From: Candidatus Altarchaeales archaeon WOR_SM1_SCG
Lineage (GTDB): Archaea > Altiarchaeota > Altiarchaeia > IMC4 > WOR-SM1-SCG
Direction of reading: 5' to 3'
Length of the DNA stretch: 36,196 nt
Assembly (NCBI GenBank): GCA_001723845.1
Contig: MCBE01000011.1
Span: forward strand, 1 to 36,196
The notes under the pieces were generated by a model that saw only the letters and a list, made by a program, of their open reading frames with translations, was not told the DNA's origin and made no database searches. This document shows, piece after piece, positions 33,549 to 36,196 of this stretch. The translations under genes were made by a program, and so were the position numbers. Each line of letters starts with the position of its first letter. Within the stretch, counting starts at the first letter, position 1.

Positions 33549-34520
33549 ATGCAGCTTGTAATAAACACATACGGATCGTATTTACGAAAAAAGAATAATT
33601 GTTTTCTCGTTAAAAATGAAGACACTGTTTTTGAGGTATCGGTAAATAAGGTGGACAGCATCCTGATAACCACTTCTGCGTATCTTTCAACCGACGCCGT
33701 TAAATTTGCAGTTGACAACAACATTGACATTGTTTTTCTTGACCACTTCGGCGACCCCTACGGCAGGGTGTGGCATTCAAAACTCGGAAGCACAACTTTA
33801 ATCAGGAGAAGGCAGCTTGAAATCTACGATAAGCCGGAGGGCTTGAAGTTAGCAAAAAACTGGGCGTCCAAAAAAATCGGGAACCAGGTTAAATTGATTA
33901 AGAAATTGAAGAGCACGAGAAGTGAAGGATTAGAGAAATTCCAGGAACACATAGATAAAATAGAGAAACTGAAAGAGAAACTCAGTGACTTAAAAGGTAC
34001 GGTGGATGAAAGGCGGGCGGATATTATGGGTCTGGAGGGTATGGCATCCCGGATATATTTTGAAGCAATAAGTTCGGTAATGCCCGAGAGATTTAAATTC
34101 AGCGGGAGGAGCAGGAACCCTGCAATAGACGAGTTTAACTGCCTGTTGAATTACGGTTACGGAGTTTTATATTCAAGAGTTGAGAAAGCGTGCATTATCG
34201 CGGGGCTTGACCCTTATATCGGCTTTATACATACTGATAACTACAATAAAAAATCACTGGTTTTTGACCTTATTGAGATGTTTCGAATTTATGCGGATAA
34301 AACCGTGATTTACTTATTTTCCAAACGAAAAGTTAAGGAAAAACACTTTGACGAAGTTCCGGGGGGCTTGAGTTTAAACAAAGAAGGTAAAGCGATATTA
34401 ATTGAGGAACTCAACAAAACATTTGAGAAAAAAATAAAGTACAGGGGAAGGGAAATTAAAGTTAAAAACATAATCCCGATGGAATGCCACAGGATTGCTA
34501 ACGAATTGATAAAAAAATAA
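33549..34520 (+). CDS. cas1: Cas1 spacer integrase
   Basis: Three hundred and twenty-three residues of the type I-B Cas1b kind, the metal-dependent integrase that inserts new spacers next to the leader. Motifs: VDNNIDIVFLDHFGDPYGR in the N-terminal beta domain; MASRIYFEAIS, holding the catalytic Glu near residue 160; GFIHTDNYN (His about 227); SLVFDLIEMFR (Asp/Glu about 240). All appear intact. cas2 starts two bases after the stop, a tight adaptation operon. Confidence 0.95.
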   Translation: MQLVINTYGSYLRKKNNCFLVKNEDTVFEVSVNKVDSILITTSAYLSTDAVKFAVDNNIDIVFLDHFGDPYGRVWHSKLGSTTLIRRRQLEIYDKPEGLKLAKNWASKKIGNQVKLIKKLKSTRSEGLEKFQEHIDKIEKLKEKLSDLKGTVDERRADIMGLEGMASRIYFEAISSVMPERFKFSGRSRNPAIDEFNCLLNYGYGVLYSRVEKACIIAGLDPYIGFIHTDNYNKKSLVFDLIEMFRIYADKTVIYLFSKRKVKEKHFDEVPGGLSLNKEGKAILIEELNKTFEKKIKYRGREIKVKNIIPMECHRIANELIKK

Positions 34521-34522
34521 AA

Positions 34523-34813
34523 ATGCTTGTCTGGGTTATTTACGATATAACGGATGATAAAACAAGGAACAATGTTGCGAAAACATGCAAGGGCTACGGT
34601 CTTTACCGGGTGCAGAAAAGCGCATTTCTCGGGAACCTGAACATGAATGAATTAGATTCCCTGGCTGTTGAATGCGAGGAAATGGTTAATGAGGATACTG
34701 ACTCCGTTTATGTTTTCCCTGTCTGCGACGGGTGCTTTAAAAAGGTAAAGCTTATCGGTGATTCATTTGACAGGGAACTCGTGAGCGATCAGGTAATAAC
34801 AAAAATCTTTTAG
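34523..34813 (+). CDS. cas2: Cas2 adaptation protein
   Basis: Ninety-six residues with the ferredoxin-like Cas2 start LVWVIYDITDDKTRNNVAK (Asp8 at the end of strand one), GLYRVQKSAFLG and the closing VYVFPVCDGC. Cas2 dimers bridge two Cas1 dimers and measure spacer length. It is sandwiched between cas1 and cas4 with gaps of two and four bases. Confidence 0.95.
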   Translation: MLVWVIYDITDDKTRNNVAKTCKGYGLYRVQKSAFLGNLNMNELDSLAVECEEMVNEDTDSVYVFPVCDGCFKKVKLIGDSFDRELVSDQVITKIF

Positions 34814-34817
34814 AAAA

Positions 34818-35402
34818 ATGAATGAAACATACATAACAGTATCGGATGTCATGGAATATTTATTCTGCCCCCGATTCATTTACTTTATGTACTGTCTTGA
34901 CATAAAACAGCATGAAGATAAAAGATATAAGGTTTTGAAGGGCAGGAAAGTGCATGAGGTGAGGGAGAAAATAAACAAGGATTACATAAGAAAGAAACTT
35001 AACTGCACAAGGAAAGAAAGTTCCGTTTACATGGCATCAAAGAAACATCATGTTAAAGGAATCGTTGATGAGGTTTTATTCATGGATGACGGGACAGCAA
35101 GCCCGTTTGATTATAAATACGCTGAAGATAAGGGGAAATTATTTAAAACATACAAATACCAGTCGGTGATTTACGGGCTGCTGATAAAAGAAAACTACAA
35201 TGTTGATGTCAGGAAAGGATTTATCTGCTATACAAGAAGTAATAATTCAGTCAAGGAAATAACATTCAAGGAAAAAGACTTCACTGAAGCAGTGAAAATA
35301 ATAAATGAAATTTTAGATATAATCCAAAAGGGGGTTTACCCCAAGAAAACCAAATCTTTAATGAGATGTGTTGACTGCACATACAGGAATATCTGTGTTT
35401 AA
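34818..35402 (+). CDS. cas4: Cas4 Fe-S exonuclease
   Basis: One hundred and ninety-four residues of the RecB-like Cas4 family, which trims prespacers and helps PAM selection. Visible residues: Cys17 in FCPRF; Asp84 in GIVDEV; Asp98-Tyr-Lys100 in FDYKYA; and three C-terminal cysteines (184, 187, 193) in RCVDCTYRNICV. With Cys17 these bind the iron-sulphur cluster. It ends 115 bases before the first CRISPR repeat. Confidence 0.95.
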   Translation: MNETYITVSDVMEYLFCPRFIYFMYCLDIKQHEDKRYKVLKGRKVHEVREKINKDYIRKKLNCTRKESSVYMASKKHHVKGIVDEVLFMDDGTASPFDYKYAEDKGKLFKTYKYQSVIYGLLIKENYNVDVRKGFICYTRSNNSVKEITFKEKDFTEAVKIINEILDIIQKGVYPKKTKSLMRCVDCTYRNICV

Positions 35403-35517
35403 TCACGGATGCTTAATTAAATATAAAATTTAAAAATTAACCATATATTTTTAAAGGATTTCATAAAAAACATATATGTTAAAATTCGAGTGAAAAAACC
35501 AGCATGCTGGGCGTGCT
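35403..35517 (+). promoter_or_regulatory. CRISPR leader
   Basis: AT-rich region between cas4 and the first repeat, the normal place for the leader, with TATA-like ATATATTTTTAAA near 35443. It contains a perfect palindrome CAGCATGCTG (35500-35509) about ten bases before the first repeat. The repeat orientation (ending ATTGAAAC) agrees with transcription away from cas4. Confidence 0.65.
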
Positions 35518-36190
35518 GTTGCAGAGGAACTTCCATTAAAATAAGGATTGAAACAAGGAAGAAGATATTTTGATAGATAAGGGGTATGGGTTGCAGAGGA
35601 ACTTCCATTAAAATAAGGATTGAAACACATAATAACAAAAATACCAAGTCCGTAAACAATCCGGTTGCAGAGGAACTTCCATTAAAATAAGGATTGAAAC
35701 CTGTTCGGGACTTTTCTGTCTTTTAATGAATTATGTTGCAGAGGAACTTCCATTAAAATAAGGATTGAAACTGCCGCAGTTCGTTATGTTATTGTAATCA
35801 GAACCAGTTGCAGAGGAACTTCCATTAAAATAAGGATTGAAACAGTCCAATGTATCAAGATGGGTTTTGTCGTGTTTTTGTTGCAGAGGAACTTCCATTA
35901 AAATAAGGATTGAAACCTTCCGGGAAAAACCGGAGAGGGGAAGAAAGAGGAAGTTGCAGAGGAACTTCCATTAAAATAAGGATTGAAACATCGGTGAAGG
36001 ATCACCGACGCGGCTTTTTACGCCAGTTGCAGAGGAACTTCCATTAAAATAAGGATTGAAACCGGACACAAGGGAAGACTTGGAAAAGTCGGCGGCTCGT
36101 TGCAGAGGAACTTCCATTAAAATAAGGATTGAAACATTATTATTTACTTATCCAGAACCCCCCCGCCATCCGTTGCAGAGGAACTTCCAT
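35518..36190 (+). CRISPR. type I-B CRISPR array, nine repeats plus a truncated tenth
   Basis: Nine 37-bp repeats, all alike, beginning GTTGCAGAGGAAC and ending AAGGATTGAAAC (starts 35518, 35590, 35664, 35735, 35807, 35880, 35953, 36026, 36099). A tenth begins at 36172 and keeps only its first 19 bases before the final six bases of the window differ. Nine spacers of 34-37 bp lie between. The ATTGAAAC end is the typical crRNA 5' handle of type I-B systems, matching the adjacent cas genes. Repeats are identical throughout, so no decayed distal end is reached. No spacer was seen to match elsewhere in the window by eye. Confidence 0.98.
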
Positions 36191-36196
36191 CGCTTG

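Noticed and set aside
35417-35659. Minus-strand 80-codon frame over the leader and first repeats
   Set aside because: Translation of CRISPR repeats; no support as a gene.

Overview
The window is an AT-rich archaeal segment. It carries archaeal-only housekeeping genes: ribosomal protein eL14, RNA polymerase subunits K (RpoK) and N (RpoN), and tRNAs without an encoded CCA. Many genes lack a Shine-Dalgarno site and have AT-rich or TATA-like sequence just before the ATG, as expected for leaderless archaeal mRNAs. The lineage cannot be fixed by reading. A euryarchaeal or Altiarchaeota-like genome fits but is a guess.

Layout. (1) 1-560: a transposase N-terminal fragment runs into the C-terminal half of a signal peptide peptidase (SppA). 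(2) 780-5810, minus strand: aroE, then a two-gene module of a P-loop ATPase and an 807-aa TPR protein with an ATGA overlap, then a lone antitoxin-like gene. The far edge of this module carries a second, truncated copy of the aroE 5' end, so the module is bracketed by aroE-derived direct repeats. (3) 5884-7790: core block with a metallophosphoesterase, eL14, tRNA-Asn, a CAT-anticodon tRNA, tRNA-Leu, rpoK and rpoN, followed by a class I fructose-1,6-bisphosphatase. (4) 9186-13559: a Cys-rich membrane protein with C-terminal zinc ribbons, then PAAR spike tip, gp25-like and baseplate-J-like proteins. This is the spike/baseplate part of a contractile injection system; no sheath, tube or ATPase gene is present here. 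(5) 13793-20870: ilvN without ilvB, a frameshifted tyrosine recombinase, hairpin-rich DNA, and a 1604-aa secreted Cys-rich beta-helix protein whose gene is flanked by inverted repeats. (6) 20974-26053: a Panacea (SocA-like) antitoxin with a RelE-like toxin interrupted by a stop codon, a membrane-anchored metallophosphoesterase, a CYTH phosphatase, a pRiA4b ORF-3-like protein and several uncharacterised genes. (7) 26192-36196: a complete type I-B CRISPR-Cas locus (cas8b-cas7-cas5-cas3-cas6, then cas1-cas2-cas4) and an array of nine full 37-bp repeats plus one truncated repeat at the window end. A 0.35-kb minisatellite with 21/41-42-bp periodicity lies between cas6 and cas1.

Strongest leads. 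The cas6-cas1 minisatellite is not a CRISPR. The inverted-repeat-flanked giant surface-protein gene sits beside a broken recombinase. The spike/baseplate cluster is led by a membrane protein sharing a Cys-rich module with the giant protein. The ATPase/TPR pair is bracketed by aroE duplications and looks like a split STAND-type sensor system, possibly for defence. All functional statements come from motif recognition by eye; no database search was run.
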